Assembly (NCBI GenBank): GCA_041551965.1
Contig: JBFELU010000002.1
Location: 9,869 to 73,868 of the forward strand
Length of the DNA: 64,000 bases
Direction of reading: 5' to 3'
From: JBFELU01 sp041551965
GTDB lineage: Bacteria > Actinomycetota > Acidimicrobiia > Spongiisociales > UBA11373
Below are positions 55,752 to 64,000 of this stretch, piece after piece. How positions within the stretch are numbered: the first letter of the stretch is position 1; each line of letters starts with the position of its first letter. Below the pieces are notes generated by a model, which had not been told where the DNA came from, searched no databases, and saw only the letters and a program-made list of their open reading frames with translations. Both the position numbers and the translations under genes were made by a program.

Positions 55752-57896
55752 CTACGGAGAACTGCCGATCCGATGTGCGCAGTAGGCGGCCATGAGCCGC
55801 AGGGCCCGGTCGGCGCGGCGGAACACCGGGATCCCCTCTTCCAACAGTCGGCCGGCCATCGGATCGTAGAGCCGCCCGCCGTCGACCACGATCACCCAAG
55901 CGAGATCGGTCTCCCGCCACAACCCGATCATCCGCGCAACGAATGAACCCGGCTCGTCGATCTCCAACGTGGCGAGCGCAGGGGTCATCGGCACGCAGCC
56001 CACAACCCCGACATCCACCCCCGGATCGCCGAGAACCATCCGCACTGCGCTCTCGAATCGGGCATCCCCCATCATCGGGGTCAAGTCCAGGGGGTTGCGG
56101 ACTCCGACGATGCCGTCGACGCCGGCTGCCGCCAGGGTCTCGGTCAGTGCCGCCGTCGTGGCCGCGCCGAACCGAGCCAACCGGAACCCGGACGCCCGAT
56201 CGGCGATGGCGACGCACTCGAACCCGGCGTTGGACACCGCACCCAGCCCATTGCCGTCGACCCGCCGGTCCCGGAGAAGAGCCGTCAGCATCACCAGGTC
56301 CTCGAAATCGCTCAGCGAATCGGCGATGAGGACGCCGGCCCGAGCGGCCAGGGCCTCGGTGATGGCGTGATCACCGGCGACGGCCGCCGTGTGGAAGGCA
56401 GCCGATCGGGCGCCGTCGGCGCTGCGACCGCCTTGATACAGGATCACCGAACCGCCCCGAGCCCTGACGGCCGCCGCACCTTCCAGGAAGCGGCGACCGT
56501 CACCCGGACGGAATCCTTCCAGGTAGCAGGCGACCACGTCGACCTCGCGATCGCCGGCGAAGTGAACGGCGAAGTCGCCGACCGTGAGATCGATCTGGTT
56601 CCCGAGGGTCACGACGAAACGGGGCCGCAGCCAAGGCAGCCCAGCCAATCGGGCGATGGCGAACGCACCGCTCTGAGAGACCACCGCCACCGGATGCACG
56701 GATCGCCCCTCGAACCCGAGCCGCTCCGGAGGGATGAACAGCGTGTCGTAGGAACCGGGGACCGAGATGATCCCCATGCTGTTGCTGCCGATGACGAGCG
56801 GACCTCCCCACTCGGTGCGCCGCGAGGCGCCGATCGTGTCTGTGATCGACTCCGCCAGGTCCTCGCTTCCCTCGCGCTCGCCGACGCCGCCCGGAACGAG
56901 GATCACCGACTCGGCCACCCGATCTGCAACAACCTGCTCCAGGAGCGAAGGCGCCTGCCCCGCCGCCACGCTCAGCACCAGCAAATCCACGCGATCGAGG
57001 GCGGTGAGATCTGGGACACAGCGGCATCCGTCGATCTCATCCGACCCCGGCTTCACAACGGTCACCCGATCCGGGGGATAGCCGGCGCGCAGGAGGTTGC
57101 CGAGAATGATGCGGCCCGGATTGACCGTCTTGCTGACCCCGACCACGCCGATCGACGACGGGGTCAACAGATGGCCCATCCCTTCCAGCGGGCGGGACGG
57201 AGCCACCGTCGGAGGGGTGCCGAGCCTCGCCGCCGCATCGAGGGCGATTGCGGTGCCTTCCACGAAGACGACCGGGTTGCACTCCAGTTCGAGGACGTCC
57301 TCGGGAAGATCGGCGACTCCGGAGCGGAAGCGGTCGAGGAACGGCACCAGGGCGTCGACCGGTGCCGGAGTATTGCGGAATCGGCTCGTGAGCAGACGGC
57401 CCAGGGCAGAGTCCGCCACGATGGCGGCCGGATCATCGGTCTCCAGCAGCACGATCGGGGGGGTCCCGATCAGCAGCTCGGCAAAAACCCCCCCGGGAGC
57501 CAGGGTCACCACCGGCCCGAAATCGTGAGTGCGTCTCATCCCGATGAGCAGTTCCGCCGGCGGACCGACGGCGTGGGGCACGAACTCCGCGATCAGGAAA
57601 CCCCGCAAACCTCCGGCCCCATCGCCCATGGCGGCGGCGGTGGCGGCGGCGTGCTCCCTCTTCGTCACCCGCACGAGCCCCGCTTCGGTCTTGTGGATCA
57701 GTCCCGGGGCCAGTGCCTTCACCACGACCCGATCTCCCGAGAGCTCGGCGATCATCTGAGCCACTTCGTCGGGCCCCGACGCCACCACGTGACCGGGAAA
57801 GGCGACACCGAGCGTCCGTGCCAGGCCCATGGCTTCCGTCTCGATGAGCTCGGTCCTGCCCTCGGCTCGGGCCGCCGAGAGCAAGTCTCCCGTCAT
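55752..57896 (-). CDS. acyl-CoA synthetase (ADP-forming), ATP-grasp and CoA-binding domains fused
   Basis: A 714-aa protein of the NDP-forming acyl-CoA synthetase family, which converts acyl-CoA, ADP and phosphate to acid, CoA and ATP. Residues about 1-230 are the ATP-grasp beta part (VVVKALAPGLIHKTEAGLV, ELECNPVVF), and residues 245-714 the alpha part with CoA-binding VVGVSKTVNPGRIIL, SNSMGIISVPG, SQSGAFAIA and the phospho-His segment FHTAAVAGDH. The order is beta-alpha, the reverse of common fused forms. It overlaps iorB by ATGA and likely recovers energy from the acyl-CoA made by IorAB. Confidence 0.87.
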   Translation of the reverse strand: MTGDLLSAARAEGRTELIETEAMGLARTLGVAFPGHVVASGPDEVAQMIAELSGDRVVVKALAPGLIHKTEAGLVRVTKREHAAATAAAMGDGAGGLRGFLIAEFVPHAVGPPAELLIGMRRTHDFGPVVTLAPGGVFAELLIGTPPIVLLETDDPAAIVADSALGRLLTSRFRNTPAPVDALVPFLDRFRSGVADLPEDVLELECNPVVFVEGTAIALDAAARLGTPPTVAPSRPLEGMGHLLTPSSIGVVGVSKTVNPGRIILGNLLRAGYPPDRVTVVKPGSDEIDGCRCVPDLTALDRVDLLVLSVAAGQAPSLLEQVVADRVAESVILVPGGVGEREGSEDLAESITDTIGASRRTEWGGPLVIGSNSMGIISVPGSYDTLFIPPERLGFEGRSVHPVAVVSQSGAFAIARLAGLPWLRPRFVVTLGNQIDLTVGDFAVHFAGDREVDVVACYLEGFRPGDGRRFLEGAAAVRARGGSVILYQGGRSADGARSAAFHTAAVAGDHAITEALAARAGVLIADSLSDFEDLVMLTALLRDRRVDGNGLGAVSNAGFECVAIADRASGFRLARFGAATTAALTETLAAAGVDGIVGVRNPLDLTPMMGDARFESAVRMVLGDPGVDVGVVGCVPMTPALATLEIDEPGSFVARMIGLWRETDLAWVIVVDGGRLYDPMAGRLLEEGIPVFRRADRALRLMAAYCAHRIGSSP

Positions 57897-58471
57897 CGGC
57901 CGGCCGCAGCGGACCGACCCGATCGAAGAGCCCGGACGTTGGACTCCACGATCCCGGCCCCCTTCGATGCCAGGCCCTCACGAACGCACTCCTCGAGCGT
58001 CCCGAAGTCGATGGGGAGCACGACGCTGGCGGCACCGGCCATGACGACGTTGGCCGCCTTCACGGTGCCGGATTCCCTCGCCACCGCATCGGCATCGATC
58101 ACCACCGAGCCGGGCACCTCATGGATTGCGTCCAGGACACGGCCGATCGACGGGTAGTCGGGGATGTTGCGAAGAGGGGAGCTCGACGTGACCACCGTGC
58201 CGCCCGGAGCGAGGTAGGCGAGGTACCTGAGCGCTTCGACGGGTTCGAGGCCGAGGATCAGTTCGGCGGTGCCGCGAGGGATCAGACCGCTCTCTATCGG
58301 CTCGGTGGCCATCCGCAGATCGGCCTGGACCGCGCCCCCCCGCTGCGCCATGCCGTGAACCTCTCCTTGCTTGACCACCATCCCGTCGCGGCGGGCGGCC
58401 TCGGCGAGGATTGCCGCCAGGAAGAGGACGCCCTGGCCCCCGACCCCGGCGAGCACCACATCCGTCTTCAC
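57893..58471 (-). CDS. iorB: indolepyruvate:ferredoxin oxidoreductase beta subunit
   Basis: A 192-aa gamma-type domain of 2-oxoacid:ferredoxin oxidoreductases. VVLAGVGGQGVLFLAAILA and KQGEVHGMAQRGGAVQADLR are the family signatures. GTG 58471 overlaps the iorA stop (GTGA). With IorA it oxidises aryl pyruvates from aromatic amino acids to aryl-acetyl-CoA and reduces ferredoxin. Confidence 0.9.
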   Translation of the reverse strand: MKTDVVLAGVGGQGVLFLAAILAEAARRDGMVVKQGEVHGMAQRGGAVQADLRMATEPIESGLIPRGTAELILGLEPVEALRYLAYLAPGGTVVTSSSPLRNIPDYPSIGRVLDAIHEVPGSVVIDADAVARESGTVKAANVVMAGAASVVLPIDFGTLEECVREGLASKGAGIVESNVRALRSGRSAAAGR

Positions 58472-60081
58472 CGGCCGGCCCCACCGGTGGCGCGACGCCG
58501 CTTCTTGACCGCCTCGATGCACTCCCTCACCACGATGATCACCGACAGCCCACGATGCTCGATCTCCTTACGCACCAGCGCTGCCAACTCCTCGACGCGA
58601 GAGGGTTTCATCTCCATGGTGTGAACGTGGGCCGGGTCGGCTCCCACGCCGCGAACCATCGAGTCGAGCTGCGATCCCGGCAGGACGGTCGGCTGGAGCC
58701 CGGTCATGGCAATCGTGCCGTTGTCGAGGATCACGAGGGTCATGTCGGTGTCGGCGGCAACCGCGTCCATGAGGGGGGTGACCCCGGAGTGCAGGAACGT
58801 GCTGTCGCCGATCACCGCCAAGGCGGGACGAAGCCCGGCATCCGAGGCTCCCTTGGCCATGCCGACCGAGGCACCCATGCAGACACACGATTCGATGGCC
58901 TCGTACGGCGGGAGCGCGCCGAGCGTGTAACAGCCGATGTCGGCGGTGACCACCGGCTCGTCGACGGTGGCGAGGGCCGCGGCGATGGCGTCGTACGCAT
59001 CGGCGTGCGGGCATCCCCGGCAGAGCTGCGGCGGACGGGCCGGCAGTTCGAGGCCGCCGAACGAGATCTCTTCGCGAGGGGGAAGCCCCAGAGCCGCCCG
59101 CACCGTGTCGGGTGTCAGCTCGCCGTCGAGGGGCAACGCTCCATCTTCCTTGCCCCGGATCTCCCAGCGGTGCGGAAGCACGCCGCGCAGAGCCCTCTCC
59201 ACGAAGGGGTATCCCTCCTCGACCACCAGGATTCGGTCGACCCGCTCCGCCAATAGCACCAATGCATCGGATGGAATCGGGTAGGCCCCGATGTGGAGGT
59301 GCTCGGGCGTTTCCGCCAGATCGGAGAGGTTCTCCTGGTAGTAGTTGCGGGCGATGCCCGTCGTGACGACGCCGAGGCGCCCCCCATCCCCCGGCCGGAA
59401 CACGTTGTGGGGGGTGGCTTCAGTGAAAGCACGCAGCTCGTCCTGGAGATCGAGTAGCCCTCGCCACAAGCGACGAGAGGCCGATGGAAGAAGGGTCCAA
59501 TCGGCGGCACGGCTGGTGCGGCCGAGCGGGTTCTGGGACCGGGGCTCGGTGGGATGGACGAGTGCCCGGCCGTGGCACAGGCGAGTGACGAGCCGCACCA
59601 CGACGGGGATATGGAAGCGCTCCGAAAGGTCGAAGGCCTCCCGCGTCATGGCGTAGGCCTCGTCCTGCGTCGCCGGCTCGAGACACAGGATGCGGGCGAA
59701 ATCGGCCAGCCAGCGACTGTCCTGCTCGTTCTGGGAGGAGTGCATTCCCGGATCGTCGGCCACGGCCACGACGAGTCCCCCGGTGATGTCCACGAGCGCC
59801 GAGTTCACGAAGGGGTCGGCGGCGACGTTGAGCCCGACATGCTTCATCGAGACCAGGGCCCGGCGCCCCGCCATCGACACCCCCAGCGCCTGCTCGTAGG
59901 CGGTCTTCTCGTTGACGCACCAATGGGCCACTACTCCCCGATCGGTGGCGTGGGCCTCCAGATACTCGAAGATCTCCGTCGCCGGGGTGCCCGGGTACGA
60001 GTAGGCGGCGCCGACCCCGCTGTCGAGGGCGGCGAGCGCCACGGCTTCATCGCCCAGCAGCACACGCGGTTCCGAGCTCAC
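58468..60081 (-). CDS. iorA: indolepyruvate:ferredoxin oxidoreductase alpha subunit lacking the ferredoxin domain
   Basis: A 537-aa TPP enzyme. The N-terminal pyrimidine domain reads LLGDEAVALAAL...YSYPGTPATEIFEYL and KTAYEQALGVSMAGRRALV; LCRGCPHAD and the TPP motif GDSTFLHSGVTPLMD...DNGTIAMTG lie in the C-terminal third. Typical IorA continues with two [4Fe-4S] motifs; here it stops after RECIEAVKKRR plus a few residues. GTG 60081 has TACGTT six bases upstream. First gene of the iorA-iorB-synthetase operon. Confidence 0.88.
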   Translation of the reverse strand: MSSEPRVLLGDEAVALAALDSGVGAAYSYPGTPATEIFEYLEAHATDRGVVAHWCVNEKTAYEQALGVSMAGRRALVSMKHVGLNVAADPFVNSALVDITGGLVVAVADDPGMHSSQNEQDSRWLADFARILCLEPATQDEAYAMTREAFDLSERFHIPVVVRLVTRLCHGRALVHPTEPRSQNPLGRTSRAADWTLLPSASRRLWRGLLDLQDELRAFTEATPHNVFRPGDGGRLGVVTTGIARNYYQENLSDLAETPEHLHIGAYPIPSDALVLLAERVDRILVVEEGYPFVERALRGVLPHRWEIRGKEDGALPLDGELTPDTVRAALGLPPREEISFGGLELPARPPQLCRGCPHADAYDAIAAALATVDEPVVTADIGCYTLGALPPYEAIESCVCMGASVGMAKGASDAGLRPALAVIGDSTFLHSGVTPLMDAVAADTDMTLVILDNGTIAMTGLQPTVLPGSQLDSMVRGVGADPAHVHTMEMKPSRVEELAALVRKEIEHRGLSVIIVVRECIEAVKKRRRATGGAGR

Positions 60082-60087
60082 ACCGCA

Positions 60088-60093
60088 AACGTA
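60088..60093 (-). promoter_or_regulatory. -10 element (TACGTT) of the ior operon
   Basis: TACGTT on the minus strand ends six bases before GTG 60081. This supports a leaderless start there and not the in-frame codon at 60123. Confidence 0.5.
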
Positions 60094-60173
60094 CCCAGCC
60101 GAGACCCGGTCGGAGAGGGCCATTCGGCCTATGGGCCGGACGTCCCTAGTCGCGCCGGTTCGAAGGAGGCATC

Positions 60174-60200
60174 GTGGTCGTGACCCAGGAGGTGCTGTGA
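60174..60200 (+). CDS. possible 8-codon leader peptide
   Basis: GTG 60174 follows GAAGGAGG and reads VVVTQEVL before a TGA that overlaps the start of the next gene as GTGA. The peptide could couple translation of the main gene. It may also be chance, as the main gene has its own ribosome site. Confidence 0.2.
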   Translation: MVVTQEVL

Positions 60201-61867
60201 CCGATCGTAGGTTTCTCGTATTGGGTGGGGCAGGGCTGGTCGGCTACCAGGTCGCCGCCCGGATCTCCACCGACCTCGCACCGGACCAGGTCGTCGTTGC
60301 CTCCCGCACCCAGACCAAGGTGGATCGGGCTGTCGCCGGACTCCGAGAGCTCGCGCCCGATGGCGTGGAGATCATCGGGGAGGTCGGAGACGTGTTCGTG
60401 CGCCAGGAGTTCGCCCTGAAACCCCGAAACGACCTCATCGGAGACCATGCCTCGCGTGAGGCGATCTTCGAAGACATGTTCGGACCGTTCGACGAGGCGT
60501 ACGAGCGCTCCAGACTGGCCCGCCTCATCCGCACCTACCGGCCCGACGTGGTCGTCGATTCGGTGAACACGGCCACGGCGATCTCCTATCAGGACGTGTA
60601 CACCGCCGCAACGTTGGTGGAACGGGACGTCGAGCAGCTCCTGGCCGGTGACCGTATCTCGCCCGGAGAGGTCGCCCACGACGTCGAAGCGCTGATATTG
60701 AGCACCTCGGTGCCGCAGCTGATCCGGCACGTGATGATCCTCAATCGGGCGCTGCGCGAAGCGGCCTGTCGCCTGTATCTCAAGATCGGAACGAGCGGCA
60801 CCGGCGGCATGGGGCTCGAGATCCCCTTCACCCACAGCGAAGACCGGCCGTCGACGAAGCTCCTCACCAAGAACGCCGTCGCGTTCGCCCATACCGGCCT
60901 CCTGTTCCTCATGGCGAGAACGGACGGGCCGCTGGTCAAGGAGATCAAGCCGAGCAGCCTCATCGGCTACGCCGACGTGGGCAACAAGACCATCTGGGAG
61001 AAGGGGCGCCCGACCCACCTGTTTGCCTCCCGGGAAGAGGCTCTCGAATCCGACCTGACGCTCCGCCTCGAGGGATTGCCCCGGCGAGGCGAGCTGCAGC
61101 TCCCGGTGGTCGACACCGGCGAAAACGGGGTCTTCACCAAGGGCGAGTTCGAGGTCATCACCGCCCTCGGAATGATGGAAATGGTGACACCCGAGGAGAT
61201 AGCTCACCTGTGCCTTCAGGAGATCGTGGGCGGCAATACCGGCCGCGATGTGATCGCCGCCCTCGATGGGTCGGTCCTCGGCCCCAGCTACCGCGGCGGC
61301 GTTCTCCGATCGCAGGTCGTCGAGGATCTCGGAATCCTCGAGACCGCAACCGGCACCCACAGCGTGGCCCTCGGCCAGCTCGGCCCCCCGGAGCTGTCCA
61401 AGCTGCTGTGGGAAGCCGAAATCCTCGATCTGGCGTTCGGCACCTCGACCGCGGTGCTGGACGCGACCCCCGAGGCCCTGAGCGGCGCAGCAGACGAGCT
61501 GATCATGGAGCGGGTCGATCTACGGGACACGATCACCTCGCTCGGGTTGCCGATCCTTCGCCACGACGGCACCTCACTCATCCGGGGCCCGTTCATCCGG
61601 ATACCCGAAGTTGCGGGTGATGAGACGGTGCCCGTCTCCGACACCGAGCGCGAGGTCTGGGCCACCAAGGGCTGGGTCGATCTTCGGCCCGGGAACATGG
61701 CTCGCTGGCAGGAGCGATTCAGGTGCATGCGGGACACCCGCCCCGGGAAGGCGCAACCGGGATCCGCCGGCTACTCACCCGAGACGGGCCTCTCCGACGA
61801 GATCGAAGTCGGCGCGGTGGTCGCTTGGATCTTCACCCACGAACTGGGCGGGGGTCGCATCAAATAG
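60197..61867 (+). CDS. Rossmann-fold NAD(P)-binding protein of unknown function
   Basis: A 556-aa protein. The N-terminus is a Rossmann motif, FLVLGGAGLVGYQVAARI, as in extended SDR or saccharopine-dehydrogenase-like enzymes, with RPDVVVDSVNTATAISY further on. The middle (LKIGTSGTGGMGLEIPFTHS, KNAVAFAHTGLLFLMAR) and the 250-aa C-terminal part show no motif that I recognise. GTG 60197 follows a perfect AGGAGGTG. Stands alone, divergent from the ior operon. Confidence 0.75.
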   Translation: MTDRRFLVLGGAGLVGYQVAARISTDLAPDQVVVASRTQTKVDRAVAGLRELAPDGVEIIGEVGDVFVRQEFALKPRNDLIGDHASREAIFEDMFGPFDEAYERSRLARLIRTYRPDVVVDSVNTATAISYQDVYTAATLVERDVEQLLAGDRISPGEVAHDVEALILSTSVPQLIRHVMILNRALREAACRLYLKIGTSGTGGMGLEIPFTHSEDRPSTKLLTKNAVAFAHTGLLFLMARTDGPLVKEIKPSSLIGYADVGNKTIWEKGRPTHLFASREEALESDLTLRLEGLPRRGELQLPVVDTGENGVFTKGEFEVITALGMMEMVTPEEIAHLCLQEIVGGNTGRDVIAALDGSVLGPSYRGGVLRSQVVEDLGILETATGTHSVALGQLGPPELSKLLWEAEILDLAFGTSTAVLDATPEALSGAADELIMERVDLRDTITSLGLPILRHDGTSLIRGPFIRIPEVAGDETVPVSDTEREVWATKGWVDLRPGNMARWQERFRCMRDTRPGKAQPGSAGYSPETGLSDEIEVGAVVAWIFTHELGGGRIK

Positions 61868-61901
61868 GGGGCCCATCCCGGACCCCGGGGGGAACCGCCG
61901 C

Positions 61902-62702
61902 CTACCGGGGCTGGCACACCGGGCACCACCATGCCCGCCGCCCCCCGAGCACCGTCTCGGAGACGAGGGTGCCACACCGGTGGCACGGCTCCCCCGTCCG
62001 GTGATACACATAGAGGCGGAGATCGGGCGGGATCGCTGCCCGGGAGCGCTCGCCGACCTCCTCCGGCCGCATCGTCACGATCCGGCCCATACGCTCCCCG
62101 AGGGTCAAGTGCTCGACCACCGCGTTCCACAGCCGAACCGTCTCATCTCGGTCGACATCGGCGCTCGAACGCCGCGGATCGATGCCGCACAGGAAGAGCA
62201 ACTCGGATCGATAGACGTTGCCGATGCCGGCCACCACCCTCTGATCGAGCAGCGTCGCGGCGACGGGGGCCCGCCGCCGGCGGAGCCGCTCGATGAACTC
62301 GTCTCGCCCATCGGCGCTCCGCAGAGGATCGGGTCCCAGCGGACCGGTGATCTCGTCCACCTCGCGCGGGTCGATCAGGCGGCACGTCATCGGACCCGAC
62401 AGGTACACGGTGACGTCGTCCGCCCGCATCGCCAGACGCGTCTGCGGCGTCGGGTCCGGGGCAAGGCCCCGATGGGTGCGGAACTTGCCGATCAGGCCCA
62501 AGTGCACGTAGAGGCTGGGGGCGCCCTCCCAGTGATAGAAGAGGTGCTTCCCATAGGCGTCGGTGTCGTGCAACACCTTGCCGTCCAACCGGGCCGATTC
62601 GAGGGCGAATCTGCCCTGGGGAGACTCCACCGACACTCGGCGGCCGGCCAGGTCGCGGCGGTGCAATCTGGCCAGCCGATGGATGGTGTGGCCCTCGGGC
62701 AC
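61902..62702 (-). CDS. nei: Fpg/Nei family DNA glycosylase
   Basis: A 266-aa bifunctional glycosylase/AP lyase. The catalytic N-terminus is MPEGHTIHR (Pro 2, Glu 3). KHLFYHW and VHLGLIGKF, the helix-two-turn-helix GIGNVYRSELLF and the zinc finger CHRC...CPVC at the end are all present, as in actinobacterial Nei2-type enzymes. It removes oxidised bases. The GTG follows GGAAGGAGG, and TACCGT further up is a likely -10 element. Its last 41 bases are duplicated at 55696. Confidence 0.9.
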   Translation of the reverse strand: MPEGHTIHRLARLHRRDLAGRRVSVESPQGRFALESARLDGKVLHDTDAYGKHLFYHWEGAPSLYVHLGLIGKFRTHRGLAPDPTPQTRLAMRADDVTVYLSGPMTCRLIDPREVDEITGPLGPDPLRSADGRDEFIERLRRRRAPVAATLLDQRVVAGIGNVYRSELLFLCGIDPRRSSADVDRDETVRLWNAVVEHLTLGERMGRIVTMRPEEVGERSRAAIPPDLRLYVYHRTGEPCHRCGTLVSETVLGGRRAWWCPVCQPR

Positions 62703-62788
62703 GCGTTCGCTCGCCTCCTTCCGTCCGTACGGTAGGCAACGCCGGGACGCCGACCGTCGGGAACACCTTTCGATAGTCTCTTGAACCG

Positions 62789-63985
62789 ATGCGTAAACGA
62801 TGGGTTGCCGTTCTGGCCTGGCTGGTCACGACCGGCCTCGTCGCCGGGGCGGGATGGTCCGCCTATCGGTCGCTCACCGGCGTCGGGGAACTCGCCGGTC
62901 GCACCGAGCCGAGCTCCCTCTACGACGACCCGACACTCATCTTCGACGACCCCGGGATCCTCGGCACCGCCGTCGAGTTGCAGGTCACCGAGGCGGTCCG
63001 GGCCTGCATGGAGTCACACGGCCTTCCCTATCGCGGGCCCGCGGTGGTGAGCTCGATCGACCTCGCCGGGGACGGCTACGGGATCGCAGCCGGAGCGCCG
63101 GTTCCCGACCTCAGGCTTGGAGACGACGGCCCCGCTCGATCCGAGCGAGCCGACTACGAACGGGCTCTGTACGGAGCAAGCGACGAGATTCTCCCCGGAT
63201 CCTGTGCCGAGATCGGGGTCCGGGAGCTGAACGCCGCCCTGGCGGTGATCCAATCGTTCGAGTACCGGATCGAGCAACTCGAAGCCGATGCGCTGGCCCA
63301 CCCGACCTATCGAGAGGGTGAGGCGGCGTGGAGTGAGTGCATGGCGGAGAAGGGCTACGTCGCAGCTTCCCCGCTCGACCTCATTCGCGATCAACAAGCC
63401 CGGCTGGCGACGGCTTCGGCCGAAGAGGCCAGGGCGCTGGCCGAACTGGAGCGCGATCTGGCCGAAGCCGATTTCGCCTGCCGCCGGAGCACCATCGACC
63501 CGGCCACCGATGCGGTCGCAGCCGAGCTAGCCCCGGTCTTCGTCGAGCGCAACCGGCCTCAGCTGGAGACCCTCATACCTCCGACCGACGAGGAGCCGAT
63601 CGACTTGCCGTCCGATCTCGGCAGCGGAGACGTCCAGGTCACCCTCCGCTGGTCGTCATCGGTGGATCTCGATCTCGAAGTCACCGACCCGACCGGGGCC
63701 GTCATCAACTTCGTCACGCGGGAATCGGAATCGGGCGGACGGCTCGACCGGGACGCCAACTATCCCTGCAGCGAGGCGGACCGCTCCCCGATCGAGAACA
63801 TCTTCTGGCCCGAGGAGGGGGCCCCGGCGGGCTCGTACAAGGCACGGGTGATCTACCAGTCAGGGTGCGAGGACTCCGGTCCCCAGGGATTCGAGCTGAT
63901 CGTCCAGGTCGGCGGGTCGGTGGTGATTCGGGAGCAACGAACCCTGGGGTCCGACGAGAGCTACCAGGTGGAGTTCGACCGATGA
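62789..63985 (+). CDS. membrane-anchored protein with C-terminal DUF2135/YfaP-like domain
   Basis: A 398-aa protein with an N-terminal anchor helix (about 5-28), a helical, acidic middle part with four or five cysteines, and a C-terminal beta domain of about 115 aa: VTLRWSSSVDLDLEVTDPTG, GGRLDRDANYPC and PIENIFWPEEGAPAGSYKA follow the YfaP/DUF2135 pattern. It overlaps the next gene by ATGA. Its role is unknown, probably at the cell surface. A TAGTCT hexamer lies nine bases before the ATG. Confidence 0.78.
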   Translation: MRKRWVAVLAWLVTTGLVAGAGWSAYRSLTGVGELAGRTEPSSLYDDPTLIFDDPGILGTAVELQVTEAVRACMESHGLPYRGPAVVSSIDLAGDGYGIAAGAPVPDLRLGDDGPARSERADYERALYGASDEILPGSCAEIGVRELNAALAVIQSFEYRIEQLEADALAHPTYREGEAAWSECMAEKGYVAASPLDLIRDQQARLATASAEEARALAELERDLAEADFACRRSTIDPATDAVAAELAPVFVERNRPQLETLIPPTDEEPIDLPSDLGSGDVQVTLRWSSSVDLDLEVTDPTGAVINFVTRESESGGRLDRDANYPCSEADRSPIENIFWPEEGAPAGSYKARVIYQSGCEDSGPQGFELIVQVGGSVVIREQRTLGSDESYQVEFDR

Positions 63986-64000
63986 CCATCGCCCCACCCC
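63982..64000 (+). CDS. start of the next gene
   Basis: ATG 63982 overlaps the previous stop (ATGA) and gives MTIAPP before the window ends. The product cannot be judged. Confidence 0.4.

Noticed and set aside
60146..61360. Minus-strand open frame of 404 codons
   Set aside because: Antisense to the Rossmann-fold gene at 60197; no family motif.

Overview
This is a GC-rich, gene-dense bacterial chromosome segment. Genes often overlap by 1-8 bases (ATGA, GTGA, TGATG), GTG and TTG starts are common, and many promoters consist of a TANNNT -10 element placed 5-8 bases before the start codon (leaderless transcripts). The gene content points to an actinobacterium, and my best guess is Acidimicrobiia or a relative: Rex, an MshA-like glycosyltransferase, a B12-dependent ribonucleotide reductase with actinobacterial NrdR boxes, and an RsiG/AmfC-like protein. 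No rRNA, tRNA, CRISPR array, prophage or transposase was seen. The taxonomic call is inference.

Layout. 1-7196 (minus): complex I operon nuoABCDEFG plus the start of nuoH. 7368-13358 (minus): a 1996-residue protein joining a cytoplasmic HD-GYP domain to 13 extracellular cadherin-like repeats. 13431-17455 (minus): geranylgeranyl reductase-family enzyme, a membrane monoheme cytochrome c, and a fusion of a cbb3-oxidase subunit I-like domain to a CcoO-like cytochrome c. 17633-23363 (plus): membrane protein, 2x[4Fe-4S] ferredoxin, b6-type cytochrome b, subunit IV with an N-terminal repeat module, Rieske protein, diheme cytochrome c and another membrane protein. rex follows on the other strand. Together 1-24000 is a respiratory island: NADH to menaquinone by complex I, then menaquinol to c-type cytochromes by a b6f-like complex, with NADH/NAD+ sensing by Rex.

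24031-34974 is mixed: SAM hydrolase, a Clp1-like P-loop protein, a cluster of DnaA-box-like 9-mers, VOC protein, MshA-like glycosyltransferase, acetyltransferase, asparaginase II, RsiG-like protein, M23 peptidase, a MoaD-membrane fusion, an HMG-CoA-lyase-like protein and a lipoprotein. 34981-38043 is a divergent zinc-uptake locus (znuA-znuB against zur-znuC) around a palindromic Zur-type operator. 38040-43768 holds an amidotransferase, ion-channel-like protein, TauE/SafE permease, secreted protein, proline-rich membrane protein and SGNH hydrolase. 43771-47437 is nrdJ with an elaborate repeated control region.

47495-64000 carries a dipeptidase, threonine synthase, lipoprotein, DNA repair genes (AlkA-like glycosylase, FeS photolyase-related protein, Nei-like glycosylase), small membrane proteins with an SDR, and an iorA-iorB-acyl-CoA synthetase (ADP-forming) operon for ferredoxin-linked oxidation of aryl 2-oxoacids with ATP recovery.

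The most unusual items are: (1) the CcoN-CcoO fusion in which all six metal-ligand histidines appear replaced; (2) a peptide motif shared three times by subunit IV and once by the neighbouring cytochrome c; (3) the HD-GYP/cadherin-repeat fusion; (4) the RsiG-like protein with two c-di-GMP signature motifs; (5) the doubled promoter and NrdR region of nrdJ; and (6) a decayed duplicate of the 3' end of the nei gene.
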